A stretch of DNA of 55,524 nucleotides from Hyphomicrobiales bacterium (lineage in GTDB: Bacteria; Pseudomonadota; Alphaproteobacteria; Rhizobiales; Hyphomicrobiaceae), in the NCBI GenBank assembly GCA_025353015.1, contig JANXRM010000477.1, positions 1-55,524 of the forward strand, given 5' to 3'. The position numbers and the translations under genes were made by a program. Below the pieces are notes generated by a model, which was not told the DNA's origin, did no database searches, and worked only from the letters and a program-made list of their open reading frames with translations. Of this stretch, positions 9,400-20,025 are shown piece by piece. Every line of letters begins with the position of its first letter. The stretch's first letter is position 1.

Positions 9400-10398
9400 T
9401 CAAACCCCCTCGGCCACCGGGCCCTCGCGCAAATGGCAGGCGGCAAACTGCTTCGGTCCGACCTGGCGCATGGCCGGCCGTTCACTGCGGCAGCGGGCCT
9501 CGGCATAGGGACAACGCGTGTGGAAATGGCAACCGGAAGGCGGCCGCATGGGACTTGGCACGTCGCCCTGCAGAATGAGCCGCTGCGGAGTGACCGTCGG
9601 GTCGGGAACCGGTACCGCCGAGAGCAAGGCCTGCGTGTAAGGATGCTGCGGGCTCGCATAAAGCACATCCTTGTCCGCAATCTCGACGATGCGGCCGAGA
9701 TACATGACGGCAACGCGGTGCGATATATGCTCGACGACGGCCAGATCGTGCGCGATGAAAAGATAGGCGAGGCCGAAATCCTTCTGCAGATCGATCAGCA
9801 AATTGATCACCTGCGCCTGCACCGAGACATCGAGCGCGGAGACGGGTTCGTCGCAAACGATCAGCTTCGGCTTTAAAGCGAGGGCGCGGGCGATGACGAG
9901 GCGCTGGCGCTGGCCACCGGAAAATTCGTGTGGATAGCGCGTCAGCTGATCGGCGCGCAGGCCGACTTTCTCGAACAGCTCCGCCACGCGCCGTTCGATC
10001 TCGGCATTATCAAGCACCTCGAAATTGCGCAATGGCTCGGCCACCAGATCGAGCGCGCGCATACGCGGATTAAGCGAGGAGAACGGGTCCTGGAACACCA
10101 CCTGCAACTGGCGCCGGAAAGGTTGCATGGCGCGCCGGTTCAAGCCGTCGATACGCGTGCCGCTGACGCGGATTTCGCCGGTCGTCGGCTCGATCAGGCG
10201 CAAGATCAGTTTGCCGGCCGTCGATTTTCCGCAGCCCGATTCGCCCACGAGCCCCAGCGTTTCCGCCTCGCCGATGGAAAAACTGATGCCGTCGACGGCG
10301 CGCACGGTCGCAACTTCGCGCGCCAGTAGACCTTTTCGGATGGGGAAATGCTTGCTGAGATTGCGAACGTCGAGCGCGGGTGGCGTTGGAGCGGTCAT
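9400..10398 (-). CDS. dppF: dipeptide/oligopeptide ABC transporter ATP-binding protein (DppF/OppF type)
   Basis: [17 protein letters not shown] Walker [16 protein letters not shown] signature, C-terminal oligopeptide/dipeptide Cys-rich [11 protein letters not shown]. Confidence 0.9.
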   Translation of the reverse strand: MTAPTPPALDVRNLSKHFPIRKGLLAREVATVRAVDGISFSIGEAETLGLVGESGCGKSTAGKLILRLIEPTTGEIRVSGTRIDGLNRRAMQPFRRQLQVVFQDPFSSLNPRMRALDLVAEPLRNFEVLDNAEIERRVAELFEKVGLRADQLTRYPHEFSGGQRQRLVIARALALKPKLIVCDEPVSALDVSVQAQVINLLIDLQKDFGLAYLFIAHDLAVVEHISHRVAVMYLGRIVEIADKDVLYASPQHPYTQALLSAVPVPDPTVTPQRLILQGDVPSPMRPPSGCHFHTRCPYAEARCRSERPAMRQVGPKQFAACHLREGPVAEGV

Positions 10399-10424
10399 GG
10401 CAGCGCGCCTCTTTCGGCAGCGGC

Positions 10425-10607
10425 GTAGGTTGGGTCAAGCCCCGCTCCTTCTGCGGGCCGCGACCCAACAGAAAAGCGAGCGAAGCAACATTTGCTTTGC
10501 TTCATTGCAAAACTTCGAACAGGAGGAAACGAAGGACAAGCGGAGCGCTGCGCGCACATTTTTCTGTTGGGTCGCGCCGCTCCTTGCGCTCGCTTGACCC
10601 AACCTAC
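10425..10607. repeat. BIME/MITE-like nested inverted repeat, copy 1
   Basis: GTAGGTTGGGTCAAGC ... GCTTGACCCAACCTAC outer arms and GCGACCCAACAGAAAA ... TTTTTCTGTTGGGTCGCG inner arms; copy 2 at 19587-19673. Confidence 0.8.
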
Positions 10608-10624
10608 GGCAAGAGCAGCGGCAT

Positions 10625-11635
<1,011 letters not shown>

Positions 11636-11638
11636 CGA

Positions 11639-12577
11639 TTACAGCCTCTTCGCCATGCGGGGGTCGACGGCGTCGCGCAGGCCATCGCCGAGCAAATTGA
11701 CGGCGAGGACGGTCAGCGAAAGAAAGACGGCGGGGAAAAAGATGATGTAGGGCTTCACCTGCCAGAGCGTGCGGCCATCCGCCATGATGTTCCCCCAGGA
11801 CGGCGCGATGGTCGGCGGGACACCGGCGCCGATGAACGACAGGATCGCCTCGGTGATCATCGCTGAGGCGCAGATGTAGGTCGCCTGCACGGTCAGCGGT
11901 GCAATTGTGTTCGGCAGGATGTGGCGCAGAATGATGCGTGGCGTCGATGTTCCACAGGCGATGGCCGCGTCGACGTAAGGTTGCTCGCGCAACGATAGCA
12001 CGACGCCGCGAACGAGGCGCGAGACGCGCGGGATTTCGGCTATCGTGATGGCCAGCACCACATTCTCCACGCTCGCCCGCGTCAACGCCATCAGCGCGAC
12101 GGCCAGCAGGATCGGTGGGATCGACATCAGGCCGTCCATGACGCGCATGATCAGGCCGTCGGCCCAGCGGATGAAACCCGACACGAGGCCGATGCCAAGG
12201 CCGATGGCGGACGACAGGATGGCGACGGCAAAGCCGACGATCAGCGAAATCCGGGCGCCGTAAATGACGCGGGTGTAGATGTCCTTGCCGTAGGCGTCGG
12301 TGCCAAACCAGTTCTCGGCCGAGGGTGGGCGGTTGCGTTTTGCAGGCGCGATCGCGCTTGGATCACCGGTGCCGAGAAACGGCGCCAGCAGCGCCATCGC
12401 GACCAGTAGCAGCAGCATGCCGCCGCCAACCGCCATTGTTGGATGCCGGTAGGCAAAGCCCGCAAGGCCGTGGCGCACTTTGACCGGCGGCACGATGTCG
12501 GGAAGCTCGACGGCTGCCCGGCCTGATGGCGCCTGTGTCTGCCGTGCCAGCGCTGGCGATGTGATCTCGGGCGTCAA
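11639..12577 (-). CDS. dppC: dipeptide ABC transporter permease (DppC type)
   Basis: GTDAYGKDIYTRVIYGARISL, EQPYVDAAIACGTSTPRIILRHILPNTIAPLTV. Confidence 0.9.
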   Translation of the reverse strand: MTPEITSPALARQTQAPSGRAAVELPDIVPPVKVRHGLAGFAYRHPTMAVGGGMLLLLVAMALLAPFLGTGDPSAIAPAKRNRPPSAENWFGTDAYGKDIYTRVIYGARISLIVGFAVAILSSAIGLGIGLVSGFIRWADGLIMRVMDGLMSIPPILLAVALMALTRASVENVVLAITIAEIPRVSRLVRGVVLSLREQPYVDAAIACGTSTPRIILRHILPNTIAPLTVQATYICASAMITEAILSFIGAGVPPTIAPSWGNIMADGRTLWQVKPYIIFFPAVFLSLTVLAVNLLGDGLRDAVDPRMAKRL

Positions 12578-13515
12578 TACTGGATCCTCGGGTCGAGCGC
12601 CGTATAGATGAGATCGACGGCGAGATTGACGAGCACGTAGATGAAGCTGAACATCAGCACGATGCCCTGGATGACGGGATAATCGCGCCGCACGATGGCG
12701 TCAATCGTCAGGCGGCCGAGACCGGGAATGGCAAACACGCTTTCGGTGACGACGGCGCCGCCGATCAGAAGCGCGACGCCGATGCCGATGACCGTGACGA
12801 TGGGAACGGCGGCGTTCTTCAGGGCATGCAGAAATAATATGCTGCCCTGGCCGAGACCCTTGGCGCGGGCGGTGCGCACATAATCCTGGCTCAAGACCTC
12901 GAGCATGGTGGCGCGCGTGATACGGGCGATGAGGGCGATGTAGATGAAGCCGAGGGCGATGGCGGGGAGGATCAAGTTTTCGAGCCAAGGCCAAAAGCCC
13001 CGCGCGATCGGCGTATAGCCCTGCACGGGCAGCCATTCCAGCTGCAGGGCAAAAACATAGGCCAGCAAGTATCCGACGACAAAGACGGGGACGGAGAAGC
13101 CAGCGACCGCAAACGCCATCAACAAGCGATCGATCCAGCTGCCGGCTTTGGCAGCCGCGATGACGCCCATGGGTACAGCGAACAGGATGGCGAGGAAGAG
13201 GGTCAGCACCATCAGCGACAGTGTCGGCTCCAGGCGCTGGCGAATGAGTTCGGTGACCGGCAGGCCGGTGAACATCGACGTGCCGAGATCGCCCTGCACG
13301 AGCCGGAACGACCATTCGCCGAAGCGGACAAGGAACGGCCGGTCCAGGCCAAGATTGGTGCGGATTTTCTCGATGTCGGCCTGGCTCGCCTGATCGCCAG
13401 CGATGACGGCGGCGGGATCGCCCGGCGCGATATAAAGCAGGCTGAACACAAACAACGCGACGATCGCCATGACGGGGATCGTCGCCAAAATTCGTCGGAC
13501 GATATAGGCGAGCAT
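12574..13515 (-). CDS. dppB: dipeptide ABC transporter permease (DppB type)
   Basis: MLAYIVRRILATIPVMAIVALFVFSLLYIAPGDPAAVIAG; SQDYVRTARAKGLGQGSILFLHALKNAAVPIVTVIG; 4-nt overlap with dppC. Confidence 0.92.
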   Translation of the reverse strand: MLAYIVRRILATIPVMAIVALFVFSLLYIAPGDPAAVIAGDQASQADIEKIRTNLGLDRPFLVRFGEWSFRLVQGDLGTSMFTGLPVTELIRQRLEPTLSLMVLTLFLAILFAVPMGVIAAAKAGSWIDRLLMAFAVAGFSVPVFVVGYLLAYVFALQLEWLPVQGYTPIARGFWPWLENLILPAIALGFIYIALIARITRATMLEVLSQDYVRTARAKGLGQGSILFLHALKNAAVPIVTVIGIGVALLIGGAVVTESVFAIPGLGRLTIDAIVRRDYPVIQGIVLMFSFIYVLVNLAVDLIYTALDPRIQY

Positions 13516-13559
13516 GGACTACTCGGGCTGAAAATGCTTCTGATGCGGCTGCCTCATCC

Positions 13560-13925
13560 CGACTTCTCGATGAGCGTAGCTAGGTAGAGCCGACGATCTG
13601 GGGCAACGCCCATGCTTTCCTTGAGGTCTTTTGCAGAGGCTTCGTCCAACGCTTTGTGAATTTCCAACGGGGAATGTGTTTTGGCATTTTACAGAATTCC
13701 ACAAATCGCGTCATATTCCATATTGTTCGCCACAACTATTTCATAGTTCTCAGCGATCCGCCGCCTGCAAGTTGACCAGAAACTCAGTACTTCTCCGACA
13801 AGCTCATCTCCATGTAGCGGTATTGGATTGCAAACTTCCCCACAGAGTGGAGTCATATTCGCGATTGCACTGACCTTTGCTCTGTGCAACCGCCACTGCT
13901 TCATCCAGCCGATCATGAGTTTCAA
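13560..13925 (-). pseudogene. low-GC insert with broken coding-like frames (possible decayed gene)
   Basis: One minus-strand frame reads ...GDELVGEVLSFWSTCRRRIAENYEIVVANNMEYDAICGIL*NAKTHSPLEIHKALDEASAKDLKESMGVAPDRRLYLATLIEKSG*, two stretches separated by one TAA; a second frame reads ASNLLTIETHDRLDEAVAVAQSKGQCNREYDSTLWGSLQ. Confidence 0.35.
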
Positions 13926-13945
13926 TTGTCAGAAGATTTGATGCG

Positions 13946-13986
13946 AACAAAAATGGCCCAGCGATCGATACGCGACAAGCTGGGCC
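13946..13986 (-). terminator. Rho-independent terminator downstream of dppA
   Basis: On the minus strand GGCCCAGC-(16 nt)-GCTGGGCC-ATTTTTGTTC directly after the dppA stop. Confidence 0.75.
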
Positions 13987-13997
13987 GTTGACGAGTG

Positions 13998-15602
13998 TTA
14001 CCCTTTCTTCACGCCCCAGAACCACGGCAACGGGCCGCTGGCGATACCGGTGAGGTTGCTGCGCCAGGCCTGATACCCGAGGAAAAATCCGGTCGGGATG
14101 TAGGTCACGTGCTCCATGCCGAGCTTGTTGACCCGGCCGATGATCGCCTTTTCCTCGTCGAGCGTTTTGGCGTCGTACCAGGCGCCGATTTCCTTCTCGA
14201 TCTCGGCGTTGTCGGGCCAGCCGAACCAGGCCTTGTCGCCATTGGTCCGGATCGCGATGTTGCCGACGGGGCTCGCGGTATCGGAGCCCGCGTGCCACGT
14301 GTGGAACATGCCCCAGCCGCCCTGGCCCGGAGGGCTTTTCGAGGCACGACGCTGGCCGACGGTACCCCAGTCGGTCGCCACGAAATCGACCGTCATGCCG
14401 ATCTTTTTCAAGAGGTCAGCGGTGATTTCGCCGAACGCTTTGGTGATCGGCTGGTCCTGGGCCACGACGCAGGTGACGGGCTGGCCGGCGTAGCCGCCTT
14501 CCTTGAGCAGTGCCTTGGCCTTTTCGATGTCGCGCTTACCTTTCAGGGGTTCGCCGCCATCTTCGGTATAGAGGGGCGTTCCTGGCGTGAAGAAACTCGG
14601 GCACGATTTCCAGAGCCTCTCGTCGGTTCCGACCAGCGCCTGCATGTAGTCCTGCTGGCTGAGCGCGATCTGGACAGCCTGCCGGACCTTGAGGTTGTTG
14701 AACGGCGGATGCATGTGGTTGAGGCGGAACGAGCCGATATTGCCGAGTGGATCGGCGATGTCGACCATCACGTTCTTGTTCTTCTTCAACAGGGGCACGA
14801 GATCGACCACGGGATTTTCCCACCAGTCGATTTCACCGCTTTGCAGCGCCGCCGACGCGGTTGCGGGGTCAGGCATGATGATCCATTCGATACGGTCGAA
14901 ATTGATGACCTTGCCGCCGGACCACCATTCGCCGGGCTCACTCCTCGGCACGTAGTCCTTATTGAGTTCGAACGCGGCGAGCGCGCCCGGCTTCCAATCG
15001 GCTTTCACGAACTTCATCGGGCCGGAGCCGACGTATTCCTCGATCTGCTTGAAGGGATCGGTCTTGGCAATCCGCTCGGGCATGATGAAGCAGCAGGGTG
15101 TGCCGACCTTGCCGAGCGCCAGCAACATTTTCGGGTAGGGCTTCGAGAGCACCCATTTGAAAGTCTTGTCGTCGACGGCGGTCAACTCTTTCTGGATGGC
15201 CTTGAGCATTAATCCCATGGCGTCGCGGGCAGCCCACCGGTCGATCGAGGCGACACAATCCTTGGCGGTGACGGGGGCGCCGTCGTGCCATTTCAAGCCT
15301 GACCGCAGCTTGAACGTCCAGGTCAGACCATCGGCCGAGACCTCCTCGCCCTCGACCATCTGCCGCTTCGCCTGCAGCTTGCTGTCCATGCCGTAGAGCG
15401 TGTCCCAGACAAGCTGTGACGCATTGCGGACGACGTATTGCGTGCCCCAGATCGGATCGAAATTGGCGAGGTTCGCTTGCGGTACGAACTTGAGAACCCG
15501 GGCAGCCTGTGCGATTGCGGGCGCTGCAAGGCTGCTGGCTGCCGTGACGGCGCTGGCGCTGACGGAGGTCTTAATGAAGGTTCTTCGATCCATGGCGTAC
15601 AA
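13998..15602 (-). CDS. ABC transporter substrate-binding protein, SBP family 5 (DppA type), Tat-like signal
   Basis: MDRRTFIKTSVSASAVTAASSLAAPAIAQA; FKLRSGLKWHDGAPVTAKDCVASIDRW. Confidence 0.9.
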   Translation of the reverse strand: MYAMDRRTFIKTSVSASAVTAASSLAAPAIAQAARVLKFVPQANLANFDPIWGTQYVVRNASQLVWDTLYGMDSKLQAKRQMVEGEEVSADGLTWTFKLRSGLKWHDGAPVTAKDCVASIDRWAARDAMGLMLKAIQKELTAVDDKTFKWVLSKPYPKMLLALGKVGTPCCFIMPERIAKTDPFKQIEEYVGSGPMKFVKADWKPGALAAFELNKDYVPRSEPGEWWSGGKVINFDRIEWIIMPDPATASAALQSGEIDWWENPVVDLVPLLKKNKNVMVDIADPLGNIGSFRLNHMHPPFNNLKVRQAVQIALSQQDYMQALVGTDERLWKSCPSFFTPGTPLYTEDGGEPLKGKRDIEKAKALLKEGGYAGQPVTCVVAQDQPITKAFGEITADLLKKIGMTVDFVATDWGTVGQRRASKSPPGQGGWGMFHTWHAGSDTASPVGNIAIRTNGDKAWFGWPDNAEIEKEIGAWYDAKTLDEEKAIIGRVNKLGMEHVTYIPTGFFLGYQAWRSNLTGIASGPLPWFWGVKKG

Positions 15603-15823
15603 TCACTCCCGTTCGAGGCCTCTGATGGACCTCCAGCTGCCGGCTTGTTGGATAAGTCCGGCTCCCACGATGACCTATTTACTTCGACCTGGGCTCTGAG
15701 CCGCTGTCAAGACGGGAACGCAGGCAAAATGCCTGGCAAATCGGCAATGAAGCTGGCTTGCTCAGGACATAATCATTTGCAGATCCGCGCGGCCTGTAAG
15801 CATTCGACCTAACGATCCATCGA

Positions 15824-16660
15824 TCAGTCGAGCTTGAAGCCCTTGGCGCGGACAAAGGCGCCGAAATCGGCCCGTTCGGGCACGGCGTAGTGGCGGGCTT
15901 TCTCCTCGCTCCAGCCGTAGTCCGCGCTGGTGCCAAATTTGGCGACGTTGCGCTGGCTTCGGTAGGGGAAAATCGCATTGCGGCGCTTGTCATAGCCCGC
16001 CACGGCCTCCCGCGTGCAGTCCTGGAAACGGTTCCGGTGCAGCGTCACGGCGAGTGGCAACCGGGCACTGATGTTGGCGGGCACATCAGGCCAGCCAAAC
16101 CCCATGCCGGCGACTGGAAAGACGTGGTCGGGCAGGCCGAGCAACTGGCTGACCTCGGTCGCGTGATTGCGAATGACGCTGACCGGGCAGCAGCCGGCGC
16201 CGGCCGCTTCGGCCGCCGTCACGAACGCGGAGAGCGCAATGCCGGCATCGACGGCGGCATTGAAGAACGCATCCAGGTGGTCGTTGGCGAACGGGTGCCC
16301 GCGCCAGTCGTGGACCTGGCGCTGACGGCGATTGTTGCCGAGGAAAATGATGAAATGCGGGGCTTTTGGAATCCAGTCCTGATCGGCGAGAAGCGTGTCG
16401 ATGCGGGCACGGATGGCCGGATCGTCGACGATGAGGACGTCGCGGCCTTGCAGGTCGCTCTTGCTTGGCGACGACAGCGCCACCGCACAGAGCGTCTCCA
16501 CCAAGGCTTGCGGCAGCCGTTCCGGCTTGAATCGCCTGACGACGCCTCGGCTGGCCATGCGCTTGAGCGTGGCGTTATCCGCGATCTCGGGCCCTGGGGC
16601 GGCGCCGAAATCGCCGAACCGGTGTTGCAATATGCCGGTCAACGTTTTTGTGTCAGCCAT
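15824..16660 (-). CDS. nitroreductase family protein
   Basis: RGVVRRFKPERLPQALVETLCAVALSSPSKSDLQG...AAEAAGAGCCPVSVIRNHATEVSQLLGLPDHVFPVAGMGFGWP. Confidence 0.85.
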   Translation of the reverse strand: MADTKTLTGILQHRFGDFGAAPGPEIADNATLKRMASRGVVRRFKPERLPQALVETLCAVALSSPSKSDLQGRDVLIVDDPAIRARIDTLLADQDWIPKAPHFIIFLGNNRRQRQVHDWRGHPFANDHLDAFFNAAVDAGIALSAFVTAAEAAGAGCCPVSVIRNHATEVSQLLGLPDHVFPVAGMGFGWPDVPANISARLPLAVTLHRNRFQDCTREAVAGYDKRRNAIFPYRSQRNVAKFGTSADYGWSEEKARHYAVPERADFGAFVRAKGFKLD

Positions 16661-16687
16661 TGGTGACGTCCTTGCTACGTGCCTGCG

Positions 16688-17686
16688 CTACCCGTGAGCG
16701 CTACCCGTGAGCGCTGCCTTGATCGCCAGAAGATCGCGCCAAGCCTGCCGTTTGGCGGCAGGCGTGCGCAAAAGGTAGGCGGGATGCAATGACGGCATGA
16801 CGCGGATTTTGGCCTCGCCTGCCACCACCTCGCGCCACTTGCCGCGCACCTTTAGAATGCCCTCGGACTGGCCGAGGATCGCGGCTGTCGCAGGACCGCC
16901 GAGCGTCAGGATGACGCTTGGCTCAACCAGCGCGATCTGGCGATCCAGGAACGGCCGGCAGACCAGGGTTTCCTGCGGCGTCGGCGTGCGATTGCCGGGC
17001 GGGCGCCAATAGACGGTGTTCGTGATGTGCACGTCGGCTTCACCGAGACCGATGGCGGCCAGCATTTTATCGAGCAGCTGTCCCGAACGGCCAACGAAGG
17101 GTTTGCCGGCCCGGTCCTCGTCGCTGCCGGGCGCCTCGCCGATGATCATCAGGCGAGCCTGTGGACTGCCGCGATAAAAGCAGAGGCTCTTGGCCGTCGC
17201 CTTCAGGCTGCAGCCGTCGAAAGCGTTGAGTGTCGCCTCCAAGGCCTCGAGGGTCGCGGCCCGGCCTGCGGCCTCGCGTGCGGCCATGCTCGCAGCGTCG
17301 GGCGGCGTCGACGGGTAGAACCGTGACGCGGCCGGGGAATCGGTTTCAGGCGCATGCCGCGGCGTCGAAGCCACGAGCGTCGGGCGGGCTGTCGGGATCG
17401 CAGATGCCGCCAGCGGGGCAATTGCCGGGCGGCGGACCTCCGGGCGCCGCGGCTCCGTTGGCGCGCTGCCGGCCCTGGGCGATGACACGCCCGAGGGGGC
17501 TTGGGGCGTGGCGCTGCCCGCAGGCGTTTTCGCCGGCCACTCGAAACCGGCCCCGGGTGCCTCGCTCCGCGCGGTCCAGTCGATCGGCGTCTCGGTTAAC
17601 GCCACATCGACGCCCGCCACGCGCCACCAGGCGAGCAGCGCCAACAGGTCGTCTTGAGTTTCGATGTCGTCCATGAGAGCCGTCAT
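16688..17686 (-). CDS. uracil-DNA glycosylase family protein (family 4-like)
   Basis: RLMIIGEAPGSDEDRAGKPFVGRSGQLLDKML, HITNTVYWRPPGNRTPTPQE, MPSLHPAYLLRTPAAKRQAW; start MTALMDD at 17686 preferred. Confidence 0.9.
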   Translation of the reverse strand: MTALMDDIETQDDLLALLAWWRVAGVDVALTETPIDWTARSEAPGAGFEWPAKTPAGSATPQAPSGVSSPRAGSAPTEPRRPEVRRPAIAPLAASAIPTARPTLVASTPRHAPETDSPAASRFYPSTPPDAASMAAREAAGRAATLEALEATLNAFDGCSLKATAKSLCFYRGSPQARLMIIGEAPGSDEDRAGKPFVGRSGQLLDKMLAAIGLGEADVHITNTVYWRPPGNRTPTPQETLVCRPFLDRQIALVEPSVILTLGGPATAAILGQSEGILKVRGKWREVVAGEAKIRVMPSLHPAYLLRTPAAKRQAWRDLLAIKAALTGSAHG

Positions 17687-17871
17687 TATTGCAGCATATC
17701 GGGAGGATCGCGAGATGCCAGCGCCTAATCGCAATTCGACACTATCCATCCGAGTCGCGAGCCGGGCCTGGGTTGTCGAGAGGGGGCTATGCGCTCACAA
17801 GGGTTGACGGTCCAGCCGCTTCGGACCTAATCGAACTGTGAAAAGAGGCTGCGGGATAGGGATCGAACAAG

Positions 17872-19554
17872 ATGGCACAGGACGGGGCGGATCTGCCACC
17901 ACGCGAGGCAATGGAATTCGACGTGGTCATCGTCGGTGCGGGCCCGGCGGGCCTGGCGACCGCGATCCGTCTGAAACAACTCGCCACCGAGCAGGGCCAC
18001 GATCTCTCGGTCGTATTGCTGGAAAAGGGCTCCGAGGTCGGCGCGCACATCCTCTCGGGCGCTGTGATCGATCCGATCGGGCTCGATACCTTGATCCCGG
18101 CCTGGCGTGACAAGGGCTGCCCGCTCGACACGCAGGTTATCGAGGACAAGTTCATCCTCCTCGGGCCGGCGGGCGACATGCGATTGCCGAACGTCGGCAT
18201 GCCGCCGCTGATGAACAACCATGGCAACTACATCGGCAGCCTCGGCAACGTCTGCCGCTGGCTCGGCGAGCAGGCGGCCGAACTCGGCGTCGAGATCTAT
18301 CCGGGGTTTGCCGCCGCCGAAGTCCTCTACGACGACAACGGCGCGGTGACTGGCGTCGCGACCGGCGACATGGGGCTCGGCAAGGATGGCCAACCGAAGG
18401 ATAGCTTTACGCGCGGCATGGAGCTGAAGGGCCGCTACACGGTGATCGCCGAAGGCGTGCGCGGTTCGCTCGCCAAGCAGTTGATCGCGAAGTTCGAGCT
18501 CGCCAAGGGCCATTGCCCGCAGAAGTTCGGCATCGGCATCAAGGAGCTTTGGGAGGTCAAACCTGAGAACCACAAGCGCGGGCTCGTGCAGCATACGCTC
18601 GGCTGGCCGCTCGACAACCGGACCGCCGGCGGGTCGTTTCTCTACCACTACGGCGAAAACCTCGTTTCGGTCGGGTTCGTGGTCAATCTCAATTACGAGA
18701 ACCCCTATCTCTCGCCGTTCGAGGAATTCCAGCGCTACAAAACGCACCCGGCTATTCGCGGCGTGTTCGAGGGCGGCAAACGCATCGCCTATGGCGCGCG
18801 CGCAATCAACGAAGGCGGCTGGCAGTCGATCCCCGACCTGGTGTTCCCGGGCGGCGTGCTGGCTGGCTGCTCGGCGGGCTTCGTCAACGTGCCGCGCATC
18901 AAGGGCAGCCACAACGCGATCCTCTCAGGGATACATGCGGCGGATGCGATCTTTGCCGCGGTCAAAGCCGGCCGCGCACACGACCGGCTCGACGATTACG
19001 AGGCGGCCGTTCGTTCAGGTCCGATCGCGCGCGACTTGAAGCCGGTGCGCAACGCCAAGCCGCTGCTGACGCGCTTCGGCACGATCCTCGGCACCGCGTT
19101 TTCGGCCGTCGATATGTGGCTCAACACCATCATTCCAGGCATCGGGCTCGGCTACACGCTGAAGCACGGCAAGGCCGACTATGCGGCCACTAAACGCGCC
19201 TCGACCGCCCAACCCATCGATTACCCGAAGCCGGATGGCGTCCTAACGTTCGACCGGCTGACCAGTGTCTCGTTCTCGGCGACCAACCACGAGGAAGACC
19301 AGCCGGTTCACCTCAAATTGAAAGATCCCAACATTCCGGTGGCGATCAACCTGCCGGAATTCGCCGAGCCCGCGCAGCGCTATTGCCCGGCAGGCGTCTA
19401 CGAGATCCTGACGGGCGACGATGGGCGTCCGCGCTTCCAGATCAACGCGCAGAACTGCGTCCATTGCAAAACGTGCGACATCAAAGACCCAAGCCAGAAC
19501 ATCACCTGGGCAGTCCCCGAAGGCGGCGGCGGCCCGAACTATCCGGGCATGTGA
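17872..19554 (+). CDS. electron-transfer flavoprotein:ubiquinone oxidoreductase
   Basis: FDVVIVGAGPAGLATAIRLKQ, GNYIGSLGNVCRWLGEQAAELGVEIYPG, C-terminal 4Fe-4S region INAQNCVHCKTCDIKDPSQNITWAVPEGGGGPNYPGM. Confidence 0.95.
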   Translation: MAQDGADLPPREAMEFDVVIVGAGPAGLATAIRLKQLATEQGHDLSVVLLEKGSEVGAHILSGAVIDPIGLDTLIPAWRDKGCPLDTQVIEDKFILLGPAGDMRLPNVGMPPLMNNHGNYIGSLGNVCRWLGEQAAELGVEIYPGFAAAEVLYDDNGAVTGVATGDMGLGKDGQPKDSFTRGMELKGRYTVIAEGVRGSLAKQLIAKFELAKGHCPQKFGIGIKELWEVKPENHKRGLVQHTLGWPLDNRTAGGSFLYHYGENLVSVGFVVNLNYENPYLSPFEEFQRYKTHPAIRGVFEGGKRIAYGARAINEGGWQSIPDLVFPGGVLAGCSAGFVNVPRIKGSHNAILSGIHAADAIFAAVKAGRAHDRLDDYEAAVRSGPIARDLKPVRNAKPLLTRFGTILGTAFSAVDMWLNTIIPGIGLGYTLKHGKADYAATKRASTAQPIDYPKPDGVLTFDRLTSVSFSATNHEEDQPVHLKLKDPNIPVAINLPEFAEPAQRYCPAGVYEILTGDDGRPRFQINAQNCVHCKTCDIKDPSQNITWAVPEGGGGPNYPGM

Positions 19555-19586
19555 GTGTGGGGTTTCCGAGTGGGCGCGTGAGCCAA

Positions 19587-19673
19587 GTAGGTTGGGTCAA
19601 ACCCTGCGCTTGTGCGACCCAACAACCGTGGAGCAAGCCATGTTGGATCGCGCAAGGGCTTGACCCAACCTAC
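19587..19673. repeat. BIME/MITE-like nested inverted repeat, copy 2
   Basis: GTAGGTTGGGTCAA...TGCGACCCAACA ... TGTTGGATCGCGC...TTGACCCAACCTAC; same arms as 10425-10607. Confidence 0.8.
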
Positions 19674-19699
19674 AATTTGCCGTTGTCCGTCCGCCCCCC

Positions 19700-20011
19700 T
19701 CAATGCCCCTTCGGCTTGGCCGTCTCGAAAGCGGCCTGCTGCTCGGGCGTGGCGGCTTTCTGGTTTTTCGCCTGCCAATCCTTATAGGGCATGCCGTAGA
19801 CAATCTCGCGGGCGTCGTCCTTGGAGAGCGCCATGCCCTTCTGGCCGGCGGCATCCTGGAACCAGTTGGCGAGGCAGTTACGGCAGAAACCGGCGAGGTT
19901 CATCAGGTCGATGTTCTGCACATCCGGACGGCCGCGCAGATGCTCGACCAGGCGGCGATAGGCAGCGGCTTCCAGTTCGATTTGCGTTTTCGCGTCGATG
20001 GTCTGGCTCAT
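19700..20011 (-). CDS. DUF1244 domain protein
   Basis: EAAAYRRLVEHLRGRPDVQNIDLMNLAGFCRNCLANWFQDAAGQKG...AREIVYGMPYKDWQAKNQ. Confidence 0.9.
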   Translation of the reverse strand: MSQTIDAKTQIELEAAAYRRLVEHLRGRPDVQNIDLMNLAGFCRNCLANWFQDAAGQKGMALSKDDAREIVYGMPYKDWQAKNQKAATPEQQAAFETAKPKGH

Positions 20012-20025
20012 CTGATGGCCTTTCG

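Noticed and set aside
9396-9713. N-terminal 106 aa of the 708-aa acyl-CoA dehydrogenase ORF
   Set aside because: It lies in dppF antisense and has no similarity to acyl-CoA dehydrogenase; start set at 9395.
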